NCBI GenBank assembly: GCA_031263025.1 | Contig: JAISGO010000006.1 | Span: 1 to 32,589 of the forward strand | DNA from: Coriobacteriales bacterium | GTDB taxonomy: Bacteria > Actinomycetota > Coriobacteriia > Coriobacteriales > UBA8131 | Direction of reading: 5' to 3' | DNA length: 32,589 nucleotides | Part shown: piece by piece, positions 1 through 7,298 of the stretch | Position numbering within the stretch: the stretch's first letter is position 1 | Layout: each line of letters begins with the position of its first letter | Made by a program: the position numbers and the translations under genes | The notes under the pieces: generated by a model | Seen by the model: only the letters and a program-made list of their open reading frames with translations | What the model was told of the DNA's origin: nothing | Database searches by the model: none

Positions 1-992
1 ACGGGATTTCCACGGAGCTGTGGTCAAGCTTGCTTGACAAGAAATCTTCTTATCCTCTGACCAATCGGGCGGTCTCCGGGGTCTATCCGGCAGCTTCCAC
101 TTTCAAGGCCTTCTCCAGTATGGCTGGCCTGCAGTTCGGTATCATCGGGCCGGATACCACGCACGACTGCAAGGGTTATTGGGATGCCTATGGCAAACAG
201 TGGGGCCAGAAGTGCTGGATCTATCCCGGCCATCACGGCGTCCTTGGCCTGGAGGAAGCGATCAAGCATTCCTGTGATATCTACTTCTATAATGTCGGTG
301 CCGACTTCTACAAGGCCTGGCAGGCCGAACCTGCCCAGGCGCGTGTCGATGATTACCAGAACTACGTGAAGACCTGGGGTTTTGGCAGTGTTTCCGGGAT
401 TGATCTACCTGGTGAGGCCTCTGGACGTATCCCCGATGCAGCCTGGAAGGCCCAGACTTTCGTTGACACCCCAGAAGAAGCCCAGTGGCAGCCTGGCGAT
501 ATGACCAACATGTGTATCGGACAGGGCGATATCCTGGTCACGCCGTTGCAGATCTGCAACGGCTACGCTGCGATCGCCCGTCGTCAGATGCTTACCCCAC
601 ATCTCTTCAAGTCGGCCTTGGACTCTGACGCGGCCCCCGTGGTGACCTATACCCCGATCCCGCCGACGACCACTCCAGAGGTGGTTCCCGAACATGTCAA
701 GCGGGTCGAGAGGGGTTGCGAGATGGTGGTTACCCAGACTAATCTCTTTGATGACCTACCGATCAAGGTCGCCGGGAAGAGCGGCACCGGTGAAGTTTCG
801 GGTAAAGACGACATCAGCTGGTATGTCGCCTATGGACCGGTCGAAAAGCCCAAATATTGCGTGGTCTGCGTGGTCGAGCAAGGCGGCGGTGGCTCGACTA
901 CCGCCATCCAGGGAGTGGCCCAGACTTTCGCCAAGCTCTATGACACTTCAGCAGGCTCGATCACCTTGCGTAGCGCCACCAATGAGCGCTAA
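1..992 (+). CDS. mrdA: Penicillin-binding protein 2-type peptidoglycan transpeptidase, C-terminal part
   Basis: The reading frame is open to the left edge (first codon at base 3), so the N-terminus and dimerisation domain are missing. What remains is the class B PBP transpeptidase domain, which cross-links peptidoglycan stem peptides outside the membrane during elongation. The three active-site motifs are visible: S-T-F-K with the nucleophilic serine at bases 96-98, S-C-D (SxN/D type) in IKHSCDIYFYN, and K-S-G-T in AGKSGTGEV. About 330 residues are present. The last 11 nt overlap ruvC, so the two are probably co-translated. The assignment to PBP2/MrdA rather than FtsI rests on general resemblance of the domain (for example the YPAASTFK context), because the N-terminus is absent. 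Another class B PBP is possible. Confidence 0.85.
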   Translation, partial: GISTELWSSLLDKKSSYPLTNRAVSGVYPAASTFKAFSSMAGLQFGIIGPDTTHDCKGYWDAYGKQWGQKCWIYPGHHGVLGLEEAIKHSCDIYFYNVGADFYKAWQAEPAQARVDDYQNYVKTWGFGSVSGIDLPGEASGRIPDAAWKAQTFVDTPEEAQWQPGDMTNMCIGQGDILVTPLQICNGYAAIARRQMLTPHLFKSALDSDAAPVVTYTPIPPTTTPEVVPEHVKRVERGCEMVVTQTNLFDDLPIKVAGKSGTGEVSGKDDISWYVAYGPVEKPKYCVVCVVEQGGGGSTTAIQGVAQTFAKLYDTSAGSITLRSATNER

Positions 993-1530
993 ACCCACAC
1001 TTGCCAATCCGCCCTTACGGATCTTCGGCCTTGACCCCGGCCTTGCCCACACTGGTTGGGGCGTGCTCGAACAGTCCGGTAGCCGTCTGCGTGCGATTGC
1101 CTACGGTTGTGTCGTGACTGGCCCCGAAACCGAGATCAGCCTGCGTCTGCACCAGATCTTCAGCGAGGTCTCTGCCGCTATCGAGCGCTATGCTGCGCGG
1201 GAGTTCGCGATTGAGACGGTCTATCACAAGGGCAACGACCGTTCGGCTATCGCCACCGCTGAGGCTCGTGGGGCCGCCTTGGTCGCGGCCGGGGAGGCCG
1301 GTCTTAAGGTCGGCGAATATGCCCCGGCCAAGATCAAGAGTGCTGTTTGTGGTAACGGCCGGGCCGACAAGCGTCAGGTGCAGTTCATGGTGGCACGCCT
1401 GCTCGGCTTACAGCAGGAGATTAAGCCCGATCATTGCGCCGATGCCTTGGCGGCGGCGATTTGCCATGCCCATCTCCGCCATGCGCATGATTTATTGGAA
1501 CCGCCCCAACCGAGCGCGGGGCCACATTGA
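982..1530 (+). CDS. ruvC: Crossover junction endodeoxyribonuclease RuvC
   Basis: This is the Holliday junction resolvase, which nicks symmetrically across four-way junctions after RuvAB branch migration. The start is ATG at 982, inside the end of the upstream PBP gene. It gives a 182-residue protein of usual family length. The longer in-frame extension back to 694 is only the shadow of the PBP gene. Acidic catalytic residues are visible: D18 in FGLDPG, E78 in AIETV, and the C-terminal H151/D154 in DHCADALAAA. The RNase H-like fold signature GLDPGLAHTGWG is at the N-terminus. It lies upstream of the SOS-type promoter that starts ruvAB, so its main transcription probably comes through the PBP gene. 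That would uncouple resolvase expression from the branch-migration motor. Confidence 0.95.
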   Translation: MSAKPTLANPPLRIFGLDPGLAHTGWGVLEQSGSRLRAIAYGCVVTGPETEISLRLHQIFSEVSAAIERYAAREFAIETVYHKGNDRSAIATAEARGAALVAAGEAGLKVGEYAPAKIKSAVCGNGRADKRQVQFMVARLLGLQQEIKPDHCADALAAAICHAHLRHAHDLLEPPQPSAGPH

Positions 1531-1545
1531 GCGCTGCTCGCAGGT

Positions 1546-1574
1546 TTGACATTAACGAACAAATGTTCTATAAT
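1546..1574 (+). promoter_or_regulatory. Consensus sigma-70-type promoter of ruvAB
   Basis: TTGACA (1546-1551) and TATAAT (1569-1574) are separated by exactly 17 nt. Both hexamers are perfect consensus. The start of transcription should fall near 1581, followed by a GTGAGG ribosome-binding site (1593-1598) and the ruvA ATG at 1604. The spacer contains a LexA-type operator, listed separately. Confidence 0.85.
1556..1569. promoter_or_regulatory. SOS box (LexA operator) inside the ruvAB promoter
   Basis: The sequence CGAACAAATGTTCT matches the Gram-positive LexA consensus CGAAC-N4-GTTCG except for the last base, which is the first T of the -10 hexamer. Its position between the -35 and -10 boxes would block RNA polymerase when LexA is bound. 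SOS control of ruvAB is known in several bacteria. Here it is inferred from sequence alone. Confidence 0.8.
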
Positions 1575-1603
1575 AATCCTGATAGCGGAGAAGTGAGGTC
1601 GTC

Positions 1604-2185
1604 ATGATTGCCCAGTTGAGCGGGCGCCTACTGTTAAAGGATAAATCCAGCTGCGTGCTTGAAGTGGGCGGAGTCGGATTCGAGTTACAGATGTCAGCGA
1701 GCGCCTTGGCTGCTCTGCCAGCCTTGGATGCGCCGCTTACCCTTTTGACTTACCTACAGGTAAGCGACGATGCCTTGACTTTATACGGCTTTCTCAGCGA
1801 CGCTGAGAGGCATCTTTTCCGCGAGTTGATCGGCGTCTCCAAGGTCGGCTCCAAGCTTGCTTTGGGCGTGCTCTCGGCTTTTCCTCCTGATCAGCTGCAG
1901 GCGATCTTGGCTGCTGCCGACGCCAAGCGTTTGGCCGAGGCTCCCGGCATCGGCAAGAAGACGGCCGAACGCATCGTCTTGGAATTAGCGGATAAATTGG
2001 CGAGCGCCGAAAACGATGCGAAAACGCTGGCTAGTGGCACAGAGAGCGTCCAAAGCGAGGCCCACCGGGCCCTGGCCCAGATGGGTTTCAGTGAGACTGA
2101 GATCGACTTGGCCCTGCGTGACCAAAGCGGTAGCGTCGAGCAGGTCTTGACGGCTGCCCTGCAAAGCCTTGGTGGGCACCTATGA
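1604..2185 (+). CDS. ruvA: Holliday junction branch migration protein RuvA
   Basis: This is the 193-residue DNA-binding subunit that holds the Holliday junction open and loads two RuvB rings. The N-terminal OB-fold domain ([13 protein letters not shown], with a GGVGFE strand), the helix-hairpin-helix pair ([16 protein letters not shown] and [17 protein letters not shown]) and the flexible C-terminal RuvB-contacting domain ([18 protein letters not shown]) occur in the family order and at normal length. The ATG at 1604 follows a GTGAGG ribosome-binding site and is the first gene of the LexA-box promoter. Its TGA overlaps the ruvB ATG (ATGA), so RuvA and RuvB are translationally coupled. Confidence 0.97.
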   Translation: MIAQLSGRLLLKDKSSCVLEVGGVGFELQMSASALAALPALDAPLTLLTYLQVSDDALTLYGFLSDAERHLFRELIGVSKVGSKLALGVLSAFPPDQLQAILAAADAKRLAEAPGIGKKTAERIVLELADKLASAENDAKTLASGTESVQSEAHRALAQMGFSETEIDLALRDQSGSVEQVLTAALQSLGGHL

Positions 2186-3252
2186 TATGGGAAGCTGACC
2201 AGGATATGGCCAAGGCCGCCAATAATCAGCCTCAAGCTGGCCAGTCTGCCATACTCGACCCCGGTCTGAGTAGCGAGGATCTCGGTTTTGACCGTTCCCT
2301 GCGGCCGACTCTTTTGGCGGATTATTGTGGTCAGACCAAGGTTAAAGAGAACCTCCAAGTCTTGATCGAAGCCGCCAGGAGCCGGGGTGACGTACTCGAC
2401 CATATCCTTTTCTCTGGCCCCCCGGGCCTGGGTAAGACCACCCTTTCCACCATCATCGCCAATGAGCTGGGAGTCCAGATCAAGACTACCTCAGGGCCGG
2501 CAATCGCTCGCACGGGCGATTTAGCGGCGATCCTGACCAACCTTGAGCCGGGCGACGTGCTCTTCATTGATGAGATACATCGTCTCAACCATGCAGTTGA
2601 GGAGGTCCTCTATCCGGCGATGGAGGACTTCGCTTTGGATATCGTGATCGGGGAGGGGCCGGCGGCGCGTTCGATCCGCTTGGATGTGCCACATTTCACC
2701 TTGGTGGGCGCGACCACCAGGACCGGTCTTTTGACTGGGCCCCTGCGTGATCGTTTCGGCATTGCTTTCCGCCTTGATTATTACAGCAGCGATGAGTTGA
2801 CACAGATCGTGACTCGTTCAGCTGGGCTCCTCTCGGTGGATATAGACCAGGCTGGCGCTGTTGAGATTGCTAGCCGCAGCCGAGGTACGCCGCGTCTGGC
2901 TAATCGTCTCCTTAAAAGAGTGAGGGATTTTGCCCAGGTCAAGGCCAAGGGGCAGATCGATGAAGCGGTGGCCCGGGCGGCCCTTAGCTTTTTCGAGGTC
3001 GACGAGTTGGGTTTAGATAAGACCGATCGCCGCATCCTTAGCCTGCTCACCACCACTTTCGCAGGAGATGCCGTCGGACTTTCCACGATCGCATCGGCCC
3101 TTGGCGAGAGCGCTGATGCCCTTGAGGATGTCTACGAGCCTTACCTGCTCCAATGCGGTTTGATCAAGCGCACTCCGCGCGGTCGTGTGGCCACCGCTGC
3201 AGCCTACGCCCATCTTGGCTTAGCCGCTCCGGATGCAGTTGAAGAGCCATAA
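2182..3252 (+). CDS. ruvB: Holliday junction branch migration DNA helicase RuvB
   Basis: This is the AAA+ ATPase ring that pumps DNA through RuvA-bound Holliday junctions. The 356-residue protein has Walker [10 protein letters not shown] (residues 79-87), Walker [11 protein letters not shown] (about 127-135), the sensor region [18 protein letters not shown] and a C-terminal winged-helix DNA-binding domain ending near [10 protein letters not shown]. The start overlaps the ruvA stop by 4 nt, and an internal ATG (MAKAANN) lies a few codons downstream. The first 30 residues are poorly conserved in the family, so the exact start is less certain than the identity. The gene ends the ruv unit, and a 98-nt gap follows. 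Confidence 0.97.
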   Translation: MIWEADQDMAKAANNQPQAGQSAILDPGLSSEDLGFDRSLRPTLLADYCGQTKVKENLQVLIEAARSRGDVLDHILFSGPPGLGKTTLSTIIANELGVQIKTTSGPAIARTGDLAAILTNLEPGDVLFIDEIHRLNHAVEEVLYPAMEDFALDIVIGEGPAARSIRLDVPHFTLVGATTRTGLLTGPLRDRFGIAFRLDYYSSDELTQIVTRSAGLLSVDIDQAGAVEIASRSRGTPRLANRLLKRVRDFAQVKAKGQIDEAVARAALSFFEVDELGLDKTDRRILSLLTTTFAGDAVGLSTIASALGESADALEDVYEPYLLQCGLIKRTPRGRVATAAAYAHLGLAAPDAVEEP

Positions 3253-3315
3253 GTCCCGCTGCGCCTTGCTTTAAGCCGGCCAACTACCGAGATCACGACC
3301 TTGGCTTTAATATCC

Positions 3316-3333
3316 GTTACAATCTGTTACAGT
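3316..3333 (+). promoter_or_regulatory. Candidate -10 region with direct repeat GTTACA
   Basis: TACAAT at 3318-3323 is a plausible -10 box for the gene starting at 3351, whose ribosome-binding site is GAAGGAAAGG. The hexamer GTTACA occurs twice with a 10-nt period (3316-3321 and 3326-3331). No good -35 is seen, so the call is tentative. Confidence 0.3.
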
Positions 3334-3350
3334 CGAAGGAAAGGGCTAAG

Positions 3351-3803
3351 ATGTTCCAACGTGACTACCTGATGCGCATGATAGCCGAATTGATTGATGC
3401 GGTCATCCGCTCAATCAAGCGCCAGTATCCTGACGCTAAAGCGGCAATCCAGGGTATCGAGGGCGAGATCGGACGGGTCACGGATAGCGACCACAACCTC
3501 CTGCTCTCGATGGCGCCTGACTCCATGGTGGCCTACCTTGATCTAGGACATTTCCAGGCCGATAGCGCCGAGTACGTGGTGCGTTCTCTTTATTATCTAA
3601 GCGATCTCTATGCCAAGCAAGGCGACCACAGCAGTGCGAACCTACGCGCTCTCCAGGCCGACAAGCTAAGTGCGCGCTATCAGCTGGGCATCGACGCGAG
3701 CTCGGCTAGTGCAGACCAGCTGGAGAAGTTCTTCGCCTCCCCTGATGATCCTTCGGTAGAGCCCGATCCGCAGCTTTCCGCTTCGTCTTCGCAGGCGGAT
3801 TAA
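3351..3803 (+). CDS. DUF6483-like small helical protein of unknown function
   Basis: This 150-residue soluble protein starts MFQRDYLMRMIAEL. That opening, the short length and the predicted all-helical content match my memory of the DUF6483 family found in Firmicutes and Coriobacteriia; I cannot search to confirm it. The middle (DLGHFQADSAEYVVRSLYYLSDLYAKQGD) looks like a TPR-type helical pair. The last 30 or so residues are rich in Ser, Asp and Ala and probably disordered. The ATG has a good GAAGGAAAGG ribosome-binding site. The final 98 nt overlap the antisense mscL gene, an unusually long convergent coding overlap. No function is known. Confidence 0.75.
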   Translation: MFQRDYLMRMIAELIDAVIRSIKRQYPDAKAAIQGIEGEIGRVTDSDHNLLLSMAPDSMVAYLDLGHFQADSAEYVVRSLYYLSDLYAKQGDHSSANLRALQADKLSARYQLGIDASSASADQLEKFFASPDDPSVEPDPQLSASSSQAD

Positions 3804-4317
3804 CTGCTGGCTCGAGGTGATGTGCTTGCTCTGATGGAGTGGTCTGGTCTTTGCGCTTATTGATGCGTTTGCGTGCTTCCGGGCGCACGGTATAGATGTA
3901 GCCGGTACCGAGTTTGGAAGTGCAATGGGGGCAGCGTGTCGCCTGGGCGGGGATCTCGGTGGCACAATAGGGGCAGGTCTTGATGCTAGGATCGCCATGT
4001 TGGGGCTTGCGCAGCTTGTTAATGCCCTTAATCATGAAGAAGACCACCAGGGCGATTACGAAGAAATTGATGATTGCCTGGACCAGCAGGCCGTAGTTGA
4101 AAGTGGCAGCGTCGCTGCCGATGCCCCAGGTCACTTTGAGGGTCGAGAAGTCAACCCCGCGGGTAAACAGCGAGATGAAGGGGGTGAGCAGGTTATTGAC
4201 GACGGAATTCACGATGGCGGTGAAAGCTCCGCCGACCACGATGCCGATGGAGAGGTCGATCACATTGCCACGATTGATGAAATCGCGGAACTCTCCGAGC
4301 CATTTTGGTTTTCGCAT
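3706..4317 (-). CDS. mscL: Large-conductance mechanosensitive channel MscL with C-terminal zinc ribbon
   Basis: MscL opens under membrane tension to release solutes in hypo-osmotic shock. The first 100 residues hold the family core: FRDFINRGNVIDLSIGIVVGGAFTAIV-type TM1 (about 17-45), a periplasmic loop, and TM2 (about 76-97) ending FFMIKGINKLRK. Unlike a standard MscL of about 130-150 residues, this 203-residue protein continues with a rubredoxin-like zinc ribbon, C115-x2-C118 and C129-x2-C132, and then a basic tail of about 65 residues. The start is set at the second ATG (4317), because the earlier in-frame ATG at 4332 overlaps the GGAGGG ribosome-binding site, which lies about 8 nt before 4317. 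The tail runs 98 nt into the convergent upstream gene. Confidence 0.92.
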   Translation of the reverse strand: MRKPKWLGEFRDFINRGNVIDLSIGIVVGGAFTAIVNSVVNNLLTPFISLFTRGVDFSTLKVTWGIGSDAATFNYGLLVQAIINFFVIALVVFFMIKGINKLRKPQHGDPSIKTCPYCATEIPAQATRCPHCTSKLGTGYIYTVRPEARKRINKRKDQTTPSEQAHHLEPAVNPPAKTKRKAADRALPKDHQGRRRTSPAGLH

Positions 4318-4437
4318 ATGCTTTCCCTCCATCTCGAGAAGTGAACGCAGACAAGCTACGGGTAGGCTATCTATTTTATCTTAGTGACAAAGCATGGGTC
4401 GGGGTGGATTGCGAAAGCAGCAGGCTTGCGCTCGCTT

Positions 4438-4448
4438 AGTGTTACAAT
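4438..4448 (+). promoter_or_regulatory. Candidate extended -10 promoter of the acyl-CoA synthetase gene
   Basis: TGT-TACAAT (TG at 4440-4441, hexamer 4443-4448) fits an extended -10 element, which can act without a good -35, and none is seen here. It would give a leader of about 60 nt before the start codon. Only motif matching supports this. Confidence 0.35.
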
Positions 4449-4517
4449 AATCTTCTCTGTGGTGCTATTGACAGGCTACGGACGATCTGTTCAAACCTCG
4501 AGAAGAAAGTGCAAAGC

Positions 4518-6263
4518 ATGGACCATCTACTGAGCAAGTTTTGCCCGCGCATAGACTTTGATTCCTATGAGGACTTCTTCGTTAATTTTAAGATCAAGGT
4601 TCCCCAGGATTTCAATTTCGGCTATGACGTCGTCGATGAATGGGCGGCAGTCGAACCGGACAAGGTTGCTCTGGTATGGTGCGATGATGAATGCAAGACG
4701 CCGGGAGAGGGGGCGCCACATGAACGTGTCTTCACTTTCAGCGATGTCTCCCGTCTCTCCAACCAAATGGTAAACGTCTTGCGTGGCCAGGGCATCAAGA
4801 AAGGCGATGTCTGCATGGTCATGCTGCGCCAGCGCTATGAATACTGGATCTGTGCGGTCGCCTTGCATAAATTGGGCGCGACCATCATTCCCGCTACTAC
4901 CCAGCTCTCGGCCAAAGACATCGTCTACCGGGCCAACGCTTCGGGCGCTAAGCTGATCATCGCCCATGATGACCCCTATGTCCATGAGCAGATCGAGTGT
5001 GCCCGCAACCAGGCCGAGGGCCTGCAGTTGGTAATCGGCGTTGATTCCCCCGACGGCCTGATTAACGGGGGCGATGGCTGTTTGAAAGACGGCTGGCTTG
5101 ATTTCGACCAGCTTATGGCAGGTGCCTCCGAGCAGTGGCAGCGCCCGGCGTCGGATTCGCCTGATGCGGTGCACAATGACGACATTATGTTGATATATTT
5201 CACCAGCGGGACGACTGGTCTAGCCAAGATGGTGATGCACAGCTTCACCCATCCTTTGGGCCACATCATGACCGCCAAATACTGGCAGCAGGTCCAAGAG
5301 AACAAATTGCACATGAGCGTCAGTGACTCTGGTTGGGCGAAGTTCGGTTGGGGCAAGATCTACGGTCAGTGGATTTGTGGTGCGGCGGTCTTCGCCTATG
5401 ACAATGTCAAGTTCCATGCCACCGAGCTGTTACAGAAAGTGCAGGACTACCAAGTCACGACTTTCTGTGTGCCACCGACTATGTACCGCTTCATGCTTCA
5501 AGAGGATCTCTCTAAGTTCGACCTTTCCTGTGTGCAGAACTTCACCACGGCGGGCGAGCCGCTTAATGCCGACGTCTCCCTGCGCTGGGAGAAGTTCACT
5601 GGCAAGAAGATCCGTGAGGGCCTTGGCCAGAGCGAGGGGCCGGTGTTGATCGCCACCCAGCCCTGGCTTGAGCCCAAGCCAGGATCGACCGGCAAGCCTA
5701 TGCCCTTGCTCGGGATCAAACTCCTTGATAACGATGGCCACGAGGTCGACGAAGGCGAGGAAGGCAATATTTGCGTGACGGGGCTGCGCCAGCACTATCC
5801 GCCTGGACTTTTCGTAGGCTATTACAAAGACGCAGCTAAGACCGCCGAAGCCGTCGGCGGAGAATATTACAACCTACACGACGTTGCCTGGTTCGACTCC
5901 GAGGGCTACTTCCATTTCGTGGGGCGTTCTGACGATGTGATCAAGTGCTCTGGCTATCGCATCTCGCCTTTCGAGGTAGAGTCGGTCTTGGTCGAGCATC
6001 CAGCGGTGCTGGAGTGCGCGGTGACCGCTGCGCCTGACCCAGTGCGCGGCAAAGTAGTCAAGGCCACCATCCAGCTGTCCCGCGGCTATTCGGCTTCTGA
6101 CGAGCTCAAGAAAGAGCTGCAAGATTATGTCAAACATACCACGGCCCCCTACAAGTACCCCAGGATCGTGGAATTCGTCGATGAGCTGCCCAAGACCATC
6201 GGTGGCAAGATCAAACGGGCGAAGATACGCACTGAGGACGAAGGTGGTACTTTTGACGAGTGA
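4518..6263 (+). CDS. AMP-forming acyl-CoA synthetase (acetyl-CoA synthetase / medium-chain type)
   Basis: This ANL-superfamily enzyme activates a carboxylic acid to an acyl-AMP and then to acyl-CoA. The 581-residue protein has the P-loop motif YFTSGTTGLAK, the core motif GLGQSEGP, the hinge region GRSDDVIKCSGYRISPFEVE and the C-terminal catalytic lysine motif LPKTIGGKIKRAKIR. The ending DDVIKCSGYRISPFEVES is typical of the medium-chain/benzoate-CoA-ligase-like group, so acetate need not be the substrate. ATG 4518 is chosen over an upstream in-frame GTG (4509) because the purine-rich AGAAGAAAG lies at the proper distance from the ATG. It is monocistronic. A 174-nt spacer holding a long inverted repeat follows, before the convergent purC. 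Confidence 0.88.
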   Translation: MDHLLSKFCPRIDFDSYEDFFVNFKIKVPQDFNFGYDVVDEWAAVEPDKVALVWCDDECKTPGEGAPHERVFTFSDVSRLSNQMVNVLRGQGIKKGDVCMVMLRQRYEYWICAVALHKLGATIIPATTQLSAKDIVYRANASGAKLIIAHDDPYVHEQIECARNQAEGLQLVIGVDSPDGLINGGDGCLKDGWLDFDQLMAGASEQWQRPASDSPDAVHNDDIMLIYFTSGTTGLAKMVMHSFTHPLGHIMTAKYWQQVQENKLHMSVSDSGWAKFGWGKIYGQWICGAAVFAYDNVKFHATELLQKVQDYQVTTFCVPPTMYRFMLQEDLSKFDLSCVQNFTTAGEPLNADVSLRWEKFTGKKIREGLGQSEGPVLIATQPWLEPKPGSTGKPMPLLGIKLLDNDGHEVDEGEEGNICVTGLRQHYPPGLFVGYYKDAAKTAEAVGGEYYNLHDVAWFDSEGYFHFVGRSDDVIKCSGYRISPFEVESVLVEHPAVLECAVTAAPDPVRGKVVKATIQLSRGYSASDELKKELQDYVKHTTAPYKYPRIVEFVDELPKTIGGKIKRAKIRTEDEGGTFDE

Positions 6264-6301
6264 TTTTTGATTGAGGCAGGTGTCTTCGCGTCTTTCTATA
6301 C

Positions 6302-6375
6302 CGGGAACACTTAAAATTGCCTCGCTTCTGCTTACGAATGCATATATCACCTCAAGGCAATTTTAAGTGTTCCCG
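6302..6375. repeat. Perfect 21-bp inverted repeat between convergent genes
   Basis: The arms 6302-6322 and 6355-6375 are exact reverse complements, starting CGGGAACACTTAAAATT. They enclose a 32-nt loop and lie between the 3' ends of the acyl-CoA synthetase gene and purC. A TA dinucleotide lies just outside each end (6299-6300 and 6377-6378). No T-run follows either arm, so a simple intrinsic terminator is not the best fit. A miniature mobile element or a REP-type repeat is possible. The rest of the 174-nt spacer shows nothing recognisable. Confidence 0.8.
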
Positions 6376-6437
6376 ATAGGGGTTGGGCTATATAAGGTGT
6401 CCCTGCCGTGCGTGGCACAGGCATGAGGCAAGACTGC

Positions 6438-7298
6438 TTAGTAGGGGAGCTCCTCACCGGTGAGCATCCGGTAGACTTGCTTGTACTTATTGGTGGTCTC
6501 GGTGATGACCGCATCGGGTAATACCGGCGGCTGGCCCTGACGATCCCAGTTAGCGTCTAGCCAATCACGTACGTACTGTTTATCAAAAGAAGGTTGGCTC
6601 AGGCCGACCTGATATTGCTGGGCTGGCCAAAAGCGGGAAGAGTCAGGGGTAAGAACCTCGTCGGCCAAGACCACCTTGCCCTCCTCGTCCAGACCGAACT
6701 CGAACTTAGTATCGGCGATGATGATACCCTTGTCGGCCGCATAATCGGCGGCCGTCTGATAGATCTTAAGGGTCAGGTCACGTACTTGGCTGGCATAGTC
6801 TGCGCCCAGCAGCTCTACCGAGCGTTGGTAGTTGATGTTCTCATCGTGTTCGCCGATCTCGGCTTTGGTCGAAGGAGTGTAGATCGGCTGGGGGAGCTTG
6901 GCGGAGTTCTCCAGCCCGGCGACTAGCTCGATGCCGCAGACGCTGCCGCTGCGTTGATATTCTTTAAGGGCGCTGCCGGCGAGGTAGCCGCGCACGATGC
7001 ATTCCACCGGAAGCATCTTCAACTTCTTCACGATCATGAAGCGCCCCGCCAAGGCAGCCTTGTCTGCAGCGAATTCTGCCGGCAGGTCAGTCGGGTCAGT
7101 GGAGATCAGGTGGTTGGGCACGTCTTTCAAAAGCTTAAACCAAAACAGGGAAAGCTGGGTCAGGACTTGGCCCTTGGCGGGAATCAGGCTGGGTAGGATG
7201 TAGTCGAAAGCGCTGATCCGATCGGTTGCCTCGAAAAGCAAACGGTCTCCCAAATCGTAGATGTTGCGCACTTTACCTTGGGCGGATGGTTTAAGCAT
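6438..7298 (-). CDS. purC: Phosphoribosylaminoimidazole-succinocarboxamide synthase (SAICAR synthetase)
   Basis: PurC condenses CAIR with aspartate using ATP in de novo purine synthesis, in the cytosol. The 286-residue protein shows the ATP-grasp-like N-terminal signature GKVRNIYDLGDRLLFEATDRISAFDY, the conserved VECIVRGYLAGSALKEYQ segment and the DTKFEFGLDEEG motif with LADEVLTPDSSRFW. The length is in the range of the longer PurC form. The ATG at 7298 overlaps the stop codon of the upstream lipoprotein gene by 8 nt, with AAGGAT as a weak ribosome-binding site, so it is probably coupled to that gene. No other pur gene is in the window. Confidence 0.95.
   Translation of the reverse strand: MLKPSAQGKVRNIYDLGDRLLFEATDRISAFDYILPSLIPAKGQVLTQLSLFWFKLLKDVPNHLISTDPTDLPAEFAADKAALAGRFMIVKKLKMLPVECIVRGYLAGSALKEYQRSGSVCGIELVAGLENSAKLPQPIYTPSTKAEIGEHDENINYQRSVELLGADYASQVRDLTLKIYQTAADYAADKGIIIADTKFEFGLDEEGKVVLADEVLTPDSSRFWPAQQYQVGLSQPSFDKQYVRDWLDANWDRQGQPPVLPDAVITETTNKYKQVYRMLTGEELPY

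Noticed and set aside
694-981. N-terminal extension of ruvC in the same frame
   Set aside because: It lies inside the PBP gene; the family signature starts right after the ATG at 982.
4318-4332. Earlier ATG for mscL (MEGKH-)
   Set aside because: This stretch contains the ribosome-binding site GGAGGG for the ATG at 4317.
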